A DNA stretch of 64,000 nucleotides from Robertkochia solimangrovi (GTDB lineage Bacteria; Bacteroidota; Bacteroidia; Flavobacteriales; Flavobacteriaceae), in contig NZ_QKWN01000014.1 of assembly GCF_007279655.1 (NCBI RefSeq), positions 1 to 64,000 on the forward strand. The letters run 5' to 3'. The notes under the pieces were generated by a model that saw nothing but the letters and a program-made list of their open reading frames with translations, had not been told where the DNA came from and did no database searches. Below are positions 62,418 through 64,000 of this stretch, piece by piece; position 1 is the first letter of the stretch, and each line of letters starts with the position of its first letter. Made by a program: the position numbers and the translations under genes.

Positions 62418-62445
62418 TTGGTATTCATTGAATTGATTAACTTTG
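62418..62445 (+). promoter_or_regulatory. promoter of kmo
   Basis: TTG at 62418-62420 and TAACTTTG at 62438-62445, spaced by 17 bases, give both Bacteroidota elements. The -7 element lies 38 bases before the chosen ATG and inside the longer open frame, which supports the later start. Confidence 0.65.
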
Positions 62446-62483
62446 TAGGTACCCCTGATATAAAGGGCTTCGAAATATTCTCC

Positions 62484-63830
62484 ATGCAAACACCAAAAAA
62501 AATCGCCATAACCGGCAGCGGGCTCGTAGGTAGTTTATTAGCCATTTATTTGACGAAACGAGGACACGAGGTAACGGTTTATGACCGGAGACCGGATATT
62601 CGGAAAATGGATTTTTCCGGAAGATCCATAAATCTGGCTATGTCTGACCGGGGTTGGCGGGCTCTCGAAAAGGCCGGTATCCGGGATGAGATCATGAAAC
62701 TTGCTATTCCTATGCATAAGCGGGCGATCCATAATGCCGACGGAAGTATGAGCTATCAACATTATGGGGAAGAAAATGAAGCGATTTATTCCATTTCAAG
62801 AGGAATACTCAATAAAAGAATGATCGACCTTGCTGAAGCGACGGGTGCAAGGTTCATATTTGAAGAAAAGGTTTGGGATGTTTCATTGCATGAGGCCAAA
62901 TTATTTACAGGGGATTCTGAAAACGAAAAATGGACCGCCCATCAGTTCGATCATGTTTTTGGTGCCGATGGGGCTTTCTCCAGAATTCGACATAAAATGC
63001 AGCGTCGTAGTCTTTTTAACTATAGTCAGGAATTTCTGAGTACAGGTTACAAAGAGCTTACCATACCCGCAGGTCCGGGAGGTACGCATAAGATCGATAA
63101 GAATTCTTTGCACATTTGGCCAAGGGGTGAATTCATGTTGATCGCACTTCCGAATCTTAACGGAAGTTTTACCGGTACGCTGTTCATGCCTTTTGCAGGA
63201 GAAGAATCGTTTGAATCGTTGACCACAGAGGAGCAACTGGGAATATTCTTTGAAAAATATTTTAAAGATGTGGTGGAGGATATACCCGATCTCGTGAAGG
63301 AATTCTTTAAGAATCCAACGAGCAGTTTGGTGACCATCAAGTGTTTTCCATGGACTTACTGGGACAAAGTGGCTTTAATCGGTGATGCTGCCCATGCTAT
63401 TGTGCCTTTTTATGGTCAGGGGATGAATGCGGGATTTGAAGATATTACCGTGCTTGATCAGTTTATGGATACATATGGTGATGATTGGGAGCAGATTTTT
63501 AAGAATTATGAACTTTCCCGGAAACCTAATACTGATGCGGTGGCAGAACTGAGCTACAGTAATTTTAAGGAAATGAGTGAGAAGACCGCTGATCCCAATT
63601 TTTTATTGAGGAAAAAAATTGAAAAATGGTTCGCCGGGAAATATCCGGATAAATGGGTACCCTTATATAGTAGAGTTACGTTTTCAGATAAGCCGTATTC
63701 CGAAGCTCTCAGAATCGGTCAACTCCAAAGAGCGATCATGGATAGTGTGATGAACGATCCGGCAATCGAAGAAAATTGGAACAGCGAAGCGACCGAACAA
63801 AAGATACTTCAACTTTTAAAGTCTCAGTAA
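62484..63830 (+). CDS. kmo: kynurenine 3-monooxygenase
   Basis: A 448-residue FAD-dependent aromatic hydroxylase that converts kynurenine to 3-hydroxykynurenine. The FAD-binding GSGLVGSLLAIYLTKRG is at the N-terminus, followed by GRSINLAMSDRGWRALEKAG, and VALIGDAAHAIVPFYGQGMN is the second FAD motif. The C-terminal substrate region (WEQIFKNYELSRKPNTDA) fits the family. The start at 62484 is preferred because it follows the promoter and matches the family N-terminus. Together with kynU it gives the 3-hydroxyanthranilate branch of tryptophan catabolism; no tryptophan dioxygenase or 3-hydroxyanthranilate dioxygenase gene is in the window. Confidence 0.96.
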   Translation: MQTPKKIAITGSGLVGSLLAIYLTKRGHEVTVYDRRPDIRKMDFSGRSINLAMSDRGWRALEKAGIRDEIMKLAIPMHKRAIHNADGSMSYQHYGEENEAIYSISRGILNKRMIDLAEATGARFIFEEKVWDVSLHEAKLFTGDSENEKWTAHQFDHVFGADGAFSRIRHKMQRRSLFNYSQEFLSTGYKELTIPAGPGGTHKIDKNSLHIWPRGEFMLIALPNLNGSFTGTLFMPFAGEESFESLTTEEQLGIFFEKYFKDVVEDIPDLVKEFFKNPTSSLVTIKCFPWTYWDKVALIGDAAHAIVPFYGQGMNAGFEDITVLDQFMDTYGDDWEQIFKNYELSRKPNTDAVAELSYSNFKEMSEKTADPNFLLRKKIEKWFAGKYPDKWVPLYSRVTFSDKPYSEALRIGQLQRAIMDSVMNDPAIEENWNSEATEQKILQLLKSQ

Positions 63831-63839
63831 CAGGCAGAA

Positions 63840-63908
63840 AATCAGCAAGTTGTCATGGCTATTGAAAGAAAAAATTTGTACATTTAAAATCTTGTAAATC
63901 AGCAAGTT
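63840..63908 (+). repeat. 12-bp direct repeat downstream of kmo
   Basis: AATCAGCAAGTT occurs at 63840-63851 and again at 63897-63908, 57 bases apart, just before the next gene. It could be a regulator site pair or chance. Confidence 0.35.
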
Positions 63909-63937
63909 AATTTTTTTCTTTTTTTAATCCGTTTTTT

Positions 63938-64000
63938 ATGAATTGGCTGAAAACTTTCCGTATTCCATTATTGGTGTTGATAATGGCTTTTACCTGTTCC
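63938..64000 (+). CDS. N-terminus of a lipoprotein, cut by the window end
   Basis: Twenty-one codons are visible from the ATG at 63938: MNWLKTFRIPLLVLIMAFTC then S. This is a lipoprotein signal peptide with the lipobox AFTC. The gene continues beyond the window, so nothing more can be said. Confidence 0.6.
   Translation, partial: MNWLKTFRIPLLVLIMAFTCS

Overview
The window is chromosomal DNA of a Bacteroidota bacterium, almost certainly a marine member of the family Flavobacteriaceae. The evidence is the TAnnTTTG -7 promoter element before many genes, the type IX secretion components PorT and the plug protein, a lipidated TamA variant (TamL), a complete sodium-pumping NQR complex, TrkAH potassium uptake, an AccD without zinc-ribbon cysteines, and several families I know mainly from Bacteroidota (DUF3667, DUF6702, DUF6747-like). 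The species cannot be named from the sequence. Most of the window is ordinary core genome; accessory signal is limited to a few loci.

Layout. 1-2586: the 3' end of a 5S rRNA with its terminator, a GTAAC-rich repeat patch, and a large Ig-like surface lipoprotein. 2808-5553: rpsO-pnp. 5694-8612: a small lipoprotein, accD and class II aldolase. 8682-16409: tamL, a divergent SpoU-type methyltransferase, a membrane-anchored SF2 helicase, then porT and ubiE; I recall the four flanking genes as a recurring flavobacterial group, so the helicase looks inserted. 16511-17195: a 195-bp tandem repeat array. 17341-25591: trkAH, an aminotransferase with a fatty-acid desaturase, rsmG, and pruA. 25741-28466: T9SS plug, DUF3667 protein and apaG. 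28626-35983: nqrABCDEF, a small conserved protein and apbE, which makes the covalent flavin bonds that NqrB and NqrC need. 36024-37628: map and a SAM methyltransferase.

37729-42909 is a tripartite-export operon read leftwards: TetR regulator, ABC exporter, HlyD-type adaptor, TolC. Every ATPase motif I checked in the ABC protein is altered, while the fold around the motifs is kept. A 13-bp palindrome lies just upstream of tetR. 43241-48806 holds an M1 metallopeptidase, DUF6702 protein, a carboxypeptidase-regulatory-like protein, pepE and a beta-propeller lipoprotein. Then come tRNA-Gly(UCC), two GNAT genes (one a tandem fusion), M15 and M48 peptidases, a 55-residue membrane protein, an ankyrin protein, gpmI, a thioredoxin-fold lipoprotein, tatA, a PAP2 phosphatase and an O-methyltransferase. 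57332-63830 contains kynureninase and kynurenine 3-monooxygenase, separated by pirin, an AraC regulator, a lipoprotein and two small minus-strand genes. The window ends inside the signal peptide of another lipoprotein.

The best leads are the degenerate ABC exporter operon, the membrane-anchored helicase, and the mosaic intergenic repeat family found at three places. No CRISPR array, prophage, transposase or integrase was seen.
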